The notes: generated by a model from the letters alone, not told the origin. A DNA stretch of 22,060 nt from an uncultured Granulosicoccaceae bacterium (GCA_937941555.1 CALDHJ010000274.1:1-22060), one strand, 5' to 3'. Counted from the stretch's first letter, positions 1-7,674 are shown. Program-made: numbers and translations.

Positions 1-1
1 A

Positions 2-142
2 GGAACTCTGCACGGCGGACCCGTGGCCGACGCGCTCACATCGCGTGTCGTTCGCAAAGGACTGCCGACTGTTTCTCACGTGCCAATGATGCTGGCTGAG
101 CGCAGGCTCACCACGGACCGGTCGCCCACACGATGCAATTGA
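2..142 (+). CDS. Probable C-terminal fragment of a gene entering from upstream
   Basis: From base 2 the second forward frame stays open for 46 codons and ends at TGA 140-142. The other two forward frames close at about 111 and 89. Codon third positions in this frame are mostly G or C, as in the confirmed genes, and the peptide (short stretch GTLHGGPVADAL near the window edge) looks protein-like. I do not recognise the family, and the start lies outside the window. It could equally be chance open frame in an intergenic region, so the call is weak. Confidence 0.35.
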   Translation, partial: GTLHGGPVADALTSRVVRKGLPTVSHVPMMLAERRLTTDRSPTRCN

Positions 143-419
143 TAGATCACCGGAGGCCCATGCCCGGTAGGCCGGGCACGAAGCGGTGGTGAGTGTGGAC
201 AGTCCGGTGTTGCGGTGGCGCCGGAGCTCGTGATCGAGCACAGCCCTTTTGCAAATCGCATCCGGGTGCTGCCCTGGTTCTAGGATCTCACCCCTTTTTC
301 CAGTGGGCTGTGCTTGCAGCGTCGCCGTTTGGGTGGTCCGCTGATCGCAGCTCTGTGGCAATTGGGCGGTGGTCAGTAATCCGGTAGCCGGGTGCCCGAC
401 TCGCGTCAGGTGGGGGGTG
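143..419. other. Non-coding stretch between the edge fragment and the pilin gene
   Basis: No convincing gene on either strand: short open frames exist but lack a ribosome binding site, recognisable motifs or consistent codon use. The one clear structure is a perfect inverted repeat, TGCCCGG at 161-167 and CCGGGCA at 172-178, with a 4-base loop (TAGG). No T-run follows it on either strand, so it is not a standard intrinsic terminator. The region lies downstream of the minus-strand pilin gene and would hold its 3' untranslated region. Confidence 0.5.
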
Positions 420-878
420 TCAGCCCTTGCACTCGGAGGGCACGTACTCGTCCGGAATCGCGCGAAAGGATACGTGGGGCGCGCAGTCCCAGATGAACAT
501 GTTGCCGGACACTTCGCCGTAGAGGATCAAGGCGTGATTGCGTGTTGCGCCCGGAAACACGTCCGGCTGCATGTACACGTGGAGAGCCGTCTCCTGACCG
601 TTGGGGCTCCAGTGCTCGTAGGCGTAGACCACATCGGCGTCGACAATGGTGCGGTTGCTGGTGCCGCCGCTGTGCGGGAAGCTGCCGGTCAGGTTGTAGG
701 CTTCGGCCGCTTCATTCTTGAGCAGGACCGCAAAATTGTAGGCCTCGGTCATGCGGCTCTGGATCACAAAATTGCGGTAGGAAGGCACCGCGATGCTGGC
801 CAGGATGCCGACGATTGCGATGACGATCATCAGCTCGATAAGGGTGAAGCCGCGAGTGCGCTGTTGTGTGGCAAGCAT
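420..878 (-). CDS. Type IVa major pilin-like prepilin
   Basis: Predicted 152-residue prepilin, the subunit type of type IV pili: processed and N-methylated by PilD, then assembled at the inner membrane. The short leader ends in Gly10 followed by FTLIEL, the class IVa cleavage site, with Glu15 as Glu5 of the mature protein. A hydrophobic helix covers residues 11-32, and Cys132 and Cys150 can form the C-terminal disulfide loop. Length is typical. I chose the ATG at 878 because it gives a normal 10-residue leader and has a GGGGA-type sequence about 8 bases upstream; a longer frame to 986 would add 36 residues of no pilin character. The upstream gap 879-1095 contains a small perfect hairpin, AGGTCT/AGACCT at 914-929. 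No other pil genes are nearby, so it may be an orphan pilin or minor pilin. Confidence 0.9.
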   Translation of the reverse strand: MLATQQRTRGFTLIELMIVIAIVGILASIAVPSYRNFVIQSRMTEAYNFAVLLKNEAAEAYNLTGSFPHSGGTSNRTIVDADVVYAYEHWSPNGQETALHVYMQPDVFPGATRNHALILYGEVSGNMFIWDCAPHVSFRAIPDEYVPSECKG

Positions 879-1095
879 GGTGAAGTCCCCGCGAGTCGGG
901 CAGTGTGTTCGGTAGGTCTTGGGAGACCTGTTTGCGTGGTTTATCGGCTGAACGCCGACCATCTGAACCGATTCCGATTGGGGCACGGCGCCGTGGTGGC
1001 GTCAGAGGCCACTTGCTGGCCCGTTCACGGTGTATTTGCCCTGTGCAGGGAGCAGTGGCATTTGAATCTAGTGCGACGCCGTCGGTGTGTCGGTG

Positions 1096-1890
1096 TCAGC
1101 GGTCCTGCCACTCGGGGTCGCGTTTTTCGATGAAAGCGTTGATGCCTTCTTCGGCGTCGAAGGCCAGCATGTTCTCGGTCATGACCCGACTGGCGTAGTC
1201 GTAGGCGGATTCGAGATCGCGTTCGGCCTGGGTGTAGTAGGCCTGCTTGCCGGTCTTGACGGTAAGCGTGGATTTGGCCGCGATCTTGGCGGCGAGTGCA
1301 TTGGCTGTGGTGGAGAGCTCGGCGTCGGGCACCACGCGATTGACGAGGCCCATGCGCCAGGCGGTGTCGGCGTCGACCGGGTCGCCGAGCAGCAACATTT
1401 CCATGGCGTGCTTGTGTCCAACCGCGCGTGACAGCGCCACCATCGGGGTCGAGCAGAAAAGCCCGATGTGCACGCCTGGGGTGGCGAAGTGTGCCGACCG
1501 GGCCGCCACCACCAGATCGGCCGAGGCGGCGAGCTGACAGCCGGCGGCCGTTGCCAACGCGTGCACTTCGGCGATCACGGGCTGAGGCTGGCGGGTCAGG
1601 CTTTGCATGAGTGCCGCACACTGCGCAAGTGTGCTCTCGAAAAAGGCGCGCCCCTTGTCTTCGTTGGCGCGTGCGGCGGTCATTTCCTTGAGATCGTGGC
1701 CAGCACAAAAGACGGGGCCATTCGCAGCGAGCACAATCACCCGCACCTCAGGGTTTGTGCTGGCGGCATCGAAGGCATTCTGCAGCGCACTGAGCATGGC
1801 GCAGGACAAGCTGTTTCGGCTGCCCGGGGAATTCAGGGTCAGGCGCAACACGCCGTTTTCGGTGTGCTGAAGCAGGAGATTGTCTGTCAT
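1096..1890 (-). CDS. Enoyl-CoA hydratase/isomerase family protein, ECHDC3 type
   Basis: A 264-residue crotonase-superfamily protein, last gene of the five-gene minus-strand operon. The fold is shown by CAGHDL (62-67), which belongs to the CoA-binding/oxyanion-hole region, the AAGCQLAASADL stretch (115-126), and FATPGVHIGLFCSTP (135-149), which is characteristic of ECHDC3 proteins. By alignment from memory with rat mitochondrial hydratase, the two catalytic glutamates (Glu144, Glu164) fall on Gln119 and Gly139. Ordinary syn-hydration of enoyl-CoA is therefore doubtful, as for the ECHDC3 group in general, whose reaction is not settled. The start is 9 bp after the DmdA-like stop codon, with an AAGG sequence overlapping that stop, so translation is probably coupled. 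Family assignment is secure; the substrate is unknown. Confidence 0.9.
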   Translation of the reverse strand: MTDNLLLQHTENGVLRLTLNSPGSRNSLSCAMLSALQNAFDAASTNPEVRVIVLAANGPVFCAGHDLKEMTAARANEDKGRAFFESTLAQCAALMQSLTRQPQPVIAEVHALATAAGCQLAASADLVVAARSAHFATPGVHIGLFCSTPMVALSRAVGHKHAMEMLLLGDPVDADTAWRMGLVNRVVPDAELSTTANALAAKIAAKSTLTVKTGKQAYYTQAERDLESAYDYASRVMTENMLAFDAEEGINAFIEKRDPEWQDR

Positions 1891-1899
1891 GTCGTGACC

Positions 1900-3018
1900 T
1901 TAGTCTGTGTCGGGAAATGGCAGCGGCTGAACCGTACCCCGTCCCTCGGTTCCATCGGGCAGCTGCACGCTGACGGTCTGGCCGATTGTCGCGGCGTGCG
2001 TCGCCAGTATGCCCAATCCGACGTGTGCGTGGCGACGTGGTGAGTGAATCGCGGACGTGAGCTGACCAACGCGCTCGCCATCCACGCTGACGGGCCAGGG
2101 TTGTGCACAGACCCGATCAGTTGGGGCGGAAAACGCCACGCCGCACATGCGGTTGCGCGATCCTTCTTTGGCGATGCGCCGCAGAGCGTCCAGACCGAGG
2201 CAGTTGATGTCGGCGTCGAGGTCGCACCAGCGTGCAAGCCCGCATTCGAGCGGGTGGTTGGCGCGCGTCATCTCGTTGCCGAACGACAGCAGACCGGTTT
2301 CGATGCGGTCGATCAGATTCGGACAGCCGGGGCGGATGCCGAGGTGTTGTCCTGCCGCCCAGAGGGTGTCCCAGAGGCGTGGCCCGATCGCGGCCTCGGC
2401 GTAGAGTTCGAAGCCCCCTTGGCCGGAGTAGCCGGAACGGGCAATCAGGCAGGGTGTGCCCTCGACATCGATCCAAGCGGTTTTGAAATACCGGACGCTG
2501 CGCAAAGACTCACCGAAGAGACCGGCGATCAGGTCCTCGGCGAGCGGTCCCTGAACCGCGAGTGGCCAGATGTCGGCTTCACGCACGCTGACATCAAGCC
2601 CGGCCCCGGTTGCCAAGCCCAGCGCATAGAGTTCGACGTCAGAGTCCGCGATAGACAACCAGAAGTGATCCGCTGCGAGCTTGATCAGAATCGGGTCGTT
2701 GAACAGATAACCGTCGCGATCAATGAGCGGCGTGTAGACGCAGTCGCCGACGTGCGCCGATCCGATGTCCCGCGGGGTCATCCATTGGATCAATTTCGCT
2801 GCATCGGGGCCCCTGAGCTCGATTTGTCGCTGACACCCGACATCCCAGAGTTGCACGTTCGTGCGCAGGTGCCAGTAGTCGTCTTCGACGCTGTGTTGAA
2901 ACGCCTTGGGCAACAGGGTGTGGTTGACCACGCTGAACCCGCGCACACCGAGTGCTTCCACACGATCGGTGTAGGGCGTGCGGCGAATCCGCCGCGACAT
3001 CTGCAATCCGTCGGCCAT
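1900..3018 (-). CDS. DmdA-like tetrahydrofolate-dependent demethylase (GcvT family)
   Basis: A 372-residue protein of the aminomethyltransferase (GcvT) family, most like DMSP demethylase DmdA, which moves a methyl group from dimethylsulfoniopropionate to tetrahydrofolate. DmdA-like landmarks appear in order: RRIRRTPYTDRVE (9-21), VNHTLLP (31-37), LWDV (57-60), TPRD (81-84), NDP (107-109), DSD (125-127), PLAVQGP (152-158), RSGYSGQGGFELY (194-206), GCPNLIDRIE (231-240) and LLSFGNEMT (243-251). The NDP replaces the DD motif of true glycine-cleavage T-protein. The length matches DmdA (about 370). The ATG at 3018 has GGGAGGG about 7 bases upstream; an internal Met at residue 7 is possible. No DmdB or DmdC gene is present, so the methyl donor may be another S-, N- or O-methyl compound. 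Family confident, substrate not. Confidence 0.85.
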   Translation of the reverse strand: MADGLQMSRRIRRTPYTDRVEALGVRGFSVVNHTLLPKAFQHSVEDDYWHLRTNVQLWDVGCQRQIELRGPDAAKLIQWMTPRDIGSAHVGDCVYTPLIDRDGYLFNDPILIKLAADHFWLSIADSDVELYALGLATGAGLDVSVREADIWPLAVQGPLAEDLIAGLFGESLRSVRYFKTAWIDVEGTPCLIARSGYSGQGGFELYAEAAIGPRLWDTLWAAGQHLGIRPGCPNLIDRIETGLLSFGNEMTRANHPLECGLARWCDLDADINCLGLDALRRIAKEGSRNRMCGVAFSAPTDRVCAQPWPVSVDGERVGQLTSAIHSPRRHAHVGLGILATHAATIGQTVSVQLPDGTEGRGTVQPLPFPDTD

Positions 3019-3022
3019 CGCA

Positions 3023-3382
3023 TCACCCTCCCGGTGGAGACCACCAGACGCTGTAGTTGTTGGGCGCGATCATGAGTGGCATGTGGTAGCGCGCTGTGGT
3101 GTCGGGCATCGCGAAGCGTATGACGATCTCCTCGAGCACGTCGTCGCGCGCCGGATTGATCTTGGCGAAATACCGCGCGGTTTGCAGCACGCATTCGTAG
3201 CGCGTCGCGTCGGTTGGGTTGACTGGTGTGATATCGGCTTGAAATCGACCGCCGCGGTCGCTCTCGCCTGACGCGAGGACAATGTCCGCGGAACCCAGTG
3301 AGCGCTGGACCACAGCGATGGCGACTCCGGCGGCGTGTTGCCCGTCGACGCTGCTGAGCAAGTGGGTGGTGAGTGTTGCCAT
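3023..3382 (-). CDS. Transthyretin-like / 5-hydroxyisourate hydrolase-like protein with atypical C-terminus
   Basis: A 119-residue single-domain protein of the HIUase/transthyretin-related family, which normally hydrolyses 5-hydroxyisourate after uricase. The family pattern is clear: LTTHLLSS at the N-terminus (His7), GGRF with Arg46, and RYHMPLMIAPNNYS near the end (His100). These match the two histidines and the arginine of the active site. The hallmark C-terminal tetrapeptide YRGS is absent; the chain ends in WWSPPGG. Start at ATG 3382, one base after the ThDP gene's stop codon (TAA, 3384-3386), so translation is probably coupled; a longer in-frame extension would overlap that gene by about 48 bases. 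The stop is 4 bases before the DmdA-like start. No uricase, OHCU decarboxylase or allantoinase gene is in view, so a purine role is not supported. It may act on a different cyclic amide or ester. Confidence 0.8.
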   Translation of the reverse strand: MATLTTHLLSSVDGQHAAGVAIAVVQRSLGSADIVLASGESDRGGRFQADITPVNPTDATRYECVLQTARYFAKINPARDDVLEEIVIRFAMPDTTARYHMPLMIAPNNYSVWWSPPGG

Positions 3383-3383
3383 G

Positions 3384-5114
3384 TTATTCGATGCTCGCTT
3401 TGTCGCGCTTGTCGCTGGTCGCCGCGACAATCGGGCTGATCACGCCGCGCGCCTTGACGTTCACGCAGGCGGTTTTCCCCGACTGCATGGCGCGTTGCAA
3501 GGCTGGGCCGAGCTGGCTTCGCTCGGTGACCAGCTCTCCGTGTCCACCGAGGCCTTCGAACAGGGTGTGAAACGGAATGTCGCGAAAATCAGTGGCGAAA
3601 TGCTGACCGCTCTCGAACAACCGTTCCTGTTGTTGGCTGATGCAATCCAAACCGCCATTATTGTCGATGACAACCGTGATGGGGAGCCCTTCCTGGAAGG
3701 CCGCTTCGATCGAGAGTCCGCCGGACAGAAAGGCACCGTCTCCCGAGACCACCACAACCTGCCGATCGGGGTGGATCGCCTTGGCCGAAATGCCGAAACT
3801 CACGCCGACACCGAGCAGCGAATAGTTGCCCGGGTGCAAGATGCCACCCAGTTTCCGGCCGCGCCAACCGGCCATGTTGACCGCGATTTCGTTCCAGAAG
3901 TGGGTATTGCCGCCGTCGAAAACCAGCCAATCTTCATCACCCAATTCGGCTTGAACGTCGAGCGCCAGTTGCAAGGGGTGGATCAGTCGGCCTAGTTCGG
4001 CATCGCGTTCGGTCTCTTGTGCAATGTGCGACTCCCATTCACTGACCCACTCGGCCCGTCGCTGCTGCTGAAGCGTGAACCAGTCTTCCCAGGTTTCGCC
4101 TAGCTGACCCAGCTCGGTCAGGAACGCGCCGGGATCCGAGAGCAGCACATGGTCGGCGGCATAGTTGTTGGCGAGTTCTTCTTCGCTGCCATTGACGCAG
4201 ATCAGCGTGGCGCTTTTGGGGAAGAACGGCGGGTTGCCGAAGTTCATCTGGTTGTCCAAGCGTCCGCCGACCATGATGACTACGTCGGCTTCGTGAATAG
4301 CCGCTTTTGACGGGTGGTATTGATGAAAGTCGGCGAGCCCCATGTAGGCCTCGCACGATTCGTTCAGTAGCTTGGTGTGGTAGGGCACATTGAACACCGG
4401 CACCCTGAGCGAGCGACCTGTGTGCTCCAGGGTCTTGTCTGCACCGGACCACCATATGCCGTGTCCGCCGATGATGACGGGACGCTCCGCGGTGCGGATG
4501 CACTGGAGCACACGATCGAGCGCAGCGGGCTCCGGCCAGGCGCGAGACGGTGCCCGCGGGGTGCGGTGCCAGGGCCGTTCGTCGCGACCGGCCTCTGCGT
4601 CGAAGGACGAGAACATGATGTCAACCGGCAGGCTGAGGTGTACGGGTCCCGGATAGCCTGTTGTTGCCGCGTGCCAGGCGCGGTCGACGAACTCGCTGAT
4701 CCGCGCGCCATCCGTGATTTGTGCAGAGTATTTCACCAGCGGGGCGGCGATCGCGACGTCGTCGATCTCCTTGAATCCCCCGGAGCCCTGGCGCTTGAGG
4801 GTGCTCGAGCCGGTCACGAAGATGACGGGTGAGCGCTCACCACTGGCCTCGAGCATGGCAGGCACCGCGTTGGCAAAACCCTCGGGACCGACCAGGCAAA
4901 CAGCGGGCTTTCGTGTGATCCGTGTGTGGCCGTCTGCGAGGTGTCCGGCAACTTGCTCATGCGGTGTGTTGATGACGGGCATCTGGCATTCCATGAAACC
5001 TTCCAGCGCCGGGTTACAGAAGCCGCCTGCGAGTGTGAAGACGTGATCAACACCTTTTTCGATCAGCGCGCGTGCCAGCAGCGCGCCGCCCCGCAGGGTT
5101 GTGGGATCGGACAT
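3384..5114 (-). CDS. ThDP-dependent lyase/decarboxylase (acetolactate synthase-like family)
   Basis: A 576-residue thiamine-diphosphate enzyme with the three-domain layout of the acetolactate synthase, benzoylformate decarboxylase and oxalyl-CoA decarboxylase superfamily. The Pyr domain (about 1-170) carries HEQVAGHLADG with Glu53 as the cofactor-activating glutamate. The central domain spans about 190-360. The PP domain has GDG at 458-460 and the Asn pair at 485-486, the GDG-x24-NN metal/diphosphate motif. Retention of Glu53 argues against glyoxylate carboligase, which has Val there. ATG 5114 is chosen because it follows AGGAG by 11 bases and starts where the family starts; the open frame continues 139 codons further but only over the neighbouring gene. 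It lies 16 bp after the FMN dehydrogenase, suggesting that it decarboxylates or cleaves the 2-oxo acid made there. Exact reaction unknown. Confidence 0.88.
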   Translation of the reverse strand: MSDPTTLRGGALLARALIEKGVDHVFTLAGGFCNPALEGFMECQMPVINTPHEQVAGHLADGHTRITRKPAVCLVGPEGFANAVPAMLEASGERSPVIFVTGSSTLKRQGSGGFKEIDDVAIAAPLVKYSAQITDGARISEFVDRAWHAATTGYPGPVHLSLPVDIMFSSFDAEAGRDERPWHRTPRAPSRAWPEPAALDRVLQCIRTAERPVIIGGHGIWWSGADKTLEHTGRSLRVPVFNVPYHTKLLNESCEAYMGLADFHQYHPSKAAIHEADVVIMVGGRLDNQMNFGNPPFFPKSATLICVNGSEEELANNYAADHVLLSDPGAFLTELGQLGETWEDWFTLQQQRRAEWVSEWESHIAQETERDAELGRLIHPLQLALDVQAELGDEDWLVFDGGNTHFWNEIAVNMAGWRGRKLGGILHPGNYSLLGVGVSFGISAKAIHPDRQVVVVSGDGAFLSGGLSIEAAFQEGLPITVVIDNNGGLDCISQQQERLFESGQHFATDFRDIPFHTLFEGLGGHGELVTERSQLGPALQRAMQSGKTACVNVKARGVISPIVAATSDKRDKASIE

Positions 5115-5130
5115 GAGTGCGCGAGCTCCT

Positions 5131-6324
5131 TCAGGTTTTTGATGCGACGTGTAAATCGGGCGTAGCGGCCCGGGTGCGCCGTGTCGATGCGTCGGGTGTG
5201 GGGTTGAAGAGGTTGTGTGGTCCCAGACGGGAAACAGCGTTCTCCCCCAATTGTGCAAGCACGACACTGATGTCCTCTTTGATGGTTTGCAGCAAGGCGT
5301 TGAGCCCCGCTTCGCCCTGTGCGCCGAGCGCAAAGAGCGCTGGTCGACCCAACATGACAAAATCCGCGCCGAGCGCCTGCGCCTTGACAACGTCTTCGCC
5401 ATTGCGCACGCCGCTGTCGAAGAGCAGCGGGGTGTCAGGCCCAACAGCCTGTCGAATTCGCGGCAGCAGATCGATGGCGGCAGCTGCACTGTCGAGCTGC
5501 CGAGCGCCATGGTTGGAGACGTACACCGCATCGGCGCCTGCCTCTACGACCCGTATGGCGTCATCTTCGGATGCGATGCCCTTGACGATCAGATGGCCGG
5601 GCCAGGCGTCCCGCGCTTTGCTGAGGAAAGTCCAATCCGCGCCCGCCCGGCTCGCGTGACGATCAAAACGTGTCTCCGGATCGGCACTGATATTCTGCGG
5701 CGAAGGGATGCCTGCATGCAGTGTTCGCAGTGACCAGGCAGGGTGGGTCGCGAAATCCAGGAACGCACGGGTTGTCATCTTGAAGGGGAAACTGAAGCCA
5801 TTGCGTAGGTCTCGAACACGCCTGGCGACTTGCGGCACGTCCACCGTGAGAATCAAGGTGTCATACCCGGCAGAACGGGCGCGCGCAATCGTGTCCAGAG
5901 TCGCCTGTTGCGATCCGCCGAAATAGACTTGAAACCAGGCGTTGTCGCCTGCCATCTGGCGCATGTTTTCGAGAGAGGTGGAGCCGGCGGCTGACAACCC
6001 CACGGGGATATTCAGGGTTCGCGCAGCGTCTGCCAGAGCGCGATCGGCGCTGGGGTGGATGAGGTTGCACATACCCATTGGCGCGATGCCGAACGGGCAG
6101 TCGTAGCGGCGGCCCAGGAATGTCTGCTTCAAGTCCCGTGTCGCCACATCCGCCATTGCGCGGGGTTGCAATAATATGTCGTCGAAACGCGCTGTGTTGC
6201 GGGCGGTGCCCATTTCCCGACCCGCGCCGCCGTCGACAAAGTCAAACACCATTCTGGGCAGCTTTCGCTGGGCGAGTCGACGGGCGTCCTCAGTGGAATG
6301 GATGCGTCGGGGAGTCAATCGCAT
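5131..6324 (-). CDS. FMN-dependent alpha-hydroxyacid dehydrogenase (LldD / glycolate oxidase / mandelate dehydrogenase family)
   Basis: A 397-residue TIM-barrel flavoenzyme that oxidises an L-2-hydroxy acid to the 2-oxo acid. Family signs: LPRMVFDFVDGGA (22-34), PFGIAPMG (77-84), FQVYF with Tyr134, TVDVP with Asp162, IVKGI with Lys248, the active-site VSNHGARQLD (269-278: His272, Arg275), then DSGVRNGEDVVKAQALGAD and LGRP for phosphate binding. The N-terminal motif has Phe where glycolate oxidase has catalytic Tyr24, as in E. coli LldD. It is the first gene of the operon, with a candidate promoter upstream. Lactate, glycolate and mandelate are all possible substrates by family. The pairing with a ThDP enzyme recalls MdlB-MdlC of mandelate degradation, but this is inference. 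Confidence 0.92.
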   Translation of the reverse strand: MRLTPRRIHSTEDARRLAQRKLPRMVFDFVDGGAGREMGTARNTARFDDILLQPRAMADVATRDLKQTFLGRRYDCPFGIAPMGMCNLIHPSADRALADAARTLNIPVGLSAAGSTSLENMRQMAGDNAWFQVYFGGSQQATLDTIARARSAGYDTLILTVDVPQVARRVRDLRNGFSFPFKMTTRAFLDFATHPAWSLRTLHAGIPSPQNISADPETRFDRHASRAGADWTFLSKARDAWPGHLIVKGIASEDDAIRVVEAGADAVYVSNHGARQLDSAAAAIDLLPRIRQAVGPDTPLLFDSGVRNGEDVVKAQALGADFVMLGRPALFALGAQGEAGLNALLQTIKEDISVVLAQLGENAVSRLGPHNLFNPTPDASTRRTRAATPDLHVASKT

Positions 6325-6392
6325 GGTTGGGCTGTTCGAACGGATGGCGGGATGGTCGACATGCTATCGGCAGGCGAGTGCATACGACCAAT

Positions 6393-6420
6393 AGAATATA
6401 CACCGTGATGCATTCGCCAA
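6393..6420 (-). promoter_or_regulatory. Candidate sigma-70 promoter for the five-gene minus-strand operon
   Basis: Read on the minus strand: TTGGCG (-35; plus bases 6415-6420), a 16-base spacer, and TATTCT (-10; plus bases 6393-6398), about 60 bases before the start codon at 6324. A TGCAT/ATGCA inverted pair (6379-6383 and 6408-6412) brackets the -10 box, and TGCATTC/GAATGCA (6409-6415 and 6467-6473) forms a second, wider pair. These are possible operator half-sites. Consensus match only. Confidence 0.4.
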
Positions 6421-6525
6421 GCTTATGTCAGGCGCTTTCATGAGCTGATCCATACGCGCGGTAAATGAATGCAGTGCCGCATCCTATTTGTGGGGGTCCG
6501 GGGCGGTCAGTAGACTGATTTACGC

Positions 6526-6615
6526 CATGACGATTTCCGAGCGCTTGTGCTCCTGCGGTTTTCTGTCGAACGCCGGATGAACGGGGTAGTAGCGCATGAC
6601 AGGGCGTGACATGAC
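6526..6615 (+). promoter_or_regulatory. Three CATGAC direct repeats upstream of dctP
   Basis: CATGAC occurs at 6526-6531, 6595-6600 and 6610-6615 within the 313-bp divergent gap between the operon and dctP (6325-6637). The last two are 15 bases apart and lie just before the ribosome binding site. Three copies in so short a region are unlikely by chance, so they may be regulator or leader elements. Function unproven. I could not pick out a clear sigma-70 promoter for dctP in this gap, and it holds no gene I can support. Confidence 0.3.
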
Positions 6616-6637
6616 GCCTTAACTCGAGGGAAAGAAC

Positions 6638-7660
6638 GTGATTCGAACAGACCTGGTTGGACGAAAATTGATTGGAATGGCTGTCGTGATGACAGGCGTG
6701 TGGGCTGCGGCCCTGTCGGGGGCAGCCAGTGCGGCTGATCATGTTGCGCGCCTGTCGGTGCATTGGGGACCCAAGCACCACAGTGCCATTCACGCGCAAC
6801 TCTATGCCGATGAAGTGAACAAACGGGCGGAGGGCCGGTTGCGAATTGATGTCTTCCCGGCCGGACAGTTGTTTGGCATTCGAGAGCAACTGGGTGCGGT
6901 CACCTCTGGCGCAGTTGAGATGGGTGGCATTGTCGGCGTGGTGTCATTCCCACCGATCAACAAGAATTACAACGTGGTGTCCTTTACCGGTTTGTTTGAC
7001 AGCTATGCGGAGCAGCGCGGCTTCTTCAACGACGACGCAGCGGGACAGGCGGTGTGGCAGGACATCACGCGCAAATCCGATTCCGTATTGTTGATGTACA
7101 ACCCGGTCGGCCCGGTCATGACCTTCAGCACAAAGGCGCTTGATGGCGTGGAGTCGATGGCGGGTCTGAAAGCCCGAGCGCTGATTGGCGCCGAGCGACC
7201 GATGTGGGAGGCACTGGGCGCGAACACCGTATCGATGCCGACGCGCGAAGTCTACTCGGGGTTGCAGACGGGAATGATCGACACGATCAACAGCCCACCC
7301 GGATCCATTCGTGCGTTCAGCTGGTGGGAGTTTCTGACACACGGCCAGAAGCCGTACCAGTATTTTGCCGATGCGTACATCATGGCCAACGGCGTCTGGT
7401 TCAACGGTTTACCCGCGGATTTGCAGCAGCTCCTGCTCGAAGTGGGTGCCGAGGTGGGCGCGGTGTCAACAGATACCATTATGACCACGGGTGAAGAAAC
7501 ACTGACGGCATTTGAGGAGCGTGGTGGTGTGGTCACGGAACTGGTGGGCGACAAGAAGGCGGCATTCGATGCGCTGATGACAGAGAAAGTGCAGCCCGCG
7601 ATAGCGGACAAGATCGATGCAGAGGTGCTGCGGGCAGCGCAGGCGTTTGCAGCGGACTGA
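6638..7660 (+). CDS. dctP: TRAP transporter substrate-binding protein, DctP family
   Basis: Periplasmic binding protein of a tripartite ATP-independent transporter, 340 residues. The signal peptide has a hydrophobic core at about 10-30 and an ASA cleavage site before Ala33. The mature part shows the DctP pattern: VFPAGQLFGIREQL (72-85), AGLKAR with Arg180, the residue that usually salt-bridges a substrate carboxylate, and PTREVYSGLQTGMIDTINSP (201-220). The start is GTG at 6638, preceded by GAGGGAAA at a good distance; the next Met would cut into the signal peptide. It is the first gene of dctPQM and is separated from dctQ by a strong hairpin. It is divergent from the hydroxyacid/demethylase operon, so it probably imports that operon's substrate, most likely an organic anion. 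Ligand not predictable from sequence alone. Confidence 0.93.
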   Translation: MIRTDLVGRKLIGMAVVMTGVWAAALSGAASAADHVARLSVHWGPKHHSAIHAQLYADEVNKRAEGRLRIDVFPAGQLFGIREQLGAVTSGAVEMGGIVGVVSFPPINKNYNVVSFTGLFDSYAEQRGFFNDDAAGQAVWQDITRKSDSVLLMYNPVGPVMTFSTKALDGVESMAGLKARALIGAERPMWEALGANTVSMPTREVYSGLQTGMIDTINSPPGSIRAFSWWEFLTHGQKPYQYFADAYIMANGVWFNGLPADLQQLLLEVGAEVGAVSTDTIMTTGEETLTAFEERGGVVTELVGDKKAAFDALMTEKVQPAIADKIDAEVLRAAQAFAAD

Positions 7661-7674
7661 ATGTGATACGCAAT

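Noticed and set aside
161..178. Hairpin TGCCCGG/CCGGGCA as a terminator
   Set aside because: No T-run on either strand and no gene end close by that it would serve.
369..1133. 254-codon open frame on the plus strand across the pilin gene
   Set aside because: It is antisense to a pilin with a full prepilin motif, has no family match and no ribosome binding site; a GC-rich shadow frame.
2044..3075. 343-codon plus-strand frame opposite the DmdA-like gene
   Set aside because: The minus strand carries the recognisable DmdA motifs; this frame has none.
3023..5114. Purine/allantoin pathway (HIUase plus glyoxylate carboligase) reading of the operon
   Set aside because: The ThDP enzyme keeps the activating Glu53 that glyoxylate carboligase lacks, the HIUase tail is changed, and no uricase or allantoinase gene is present.
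5115..5531. 139-codon N-terminal extension of the ThDP gene
   Set aside because: It lies wholly inside the FMN dehydrogenase gene, has no family match, and the internal ATG at 5114 has a good AGGAG site.
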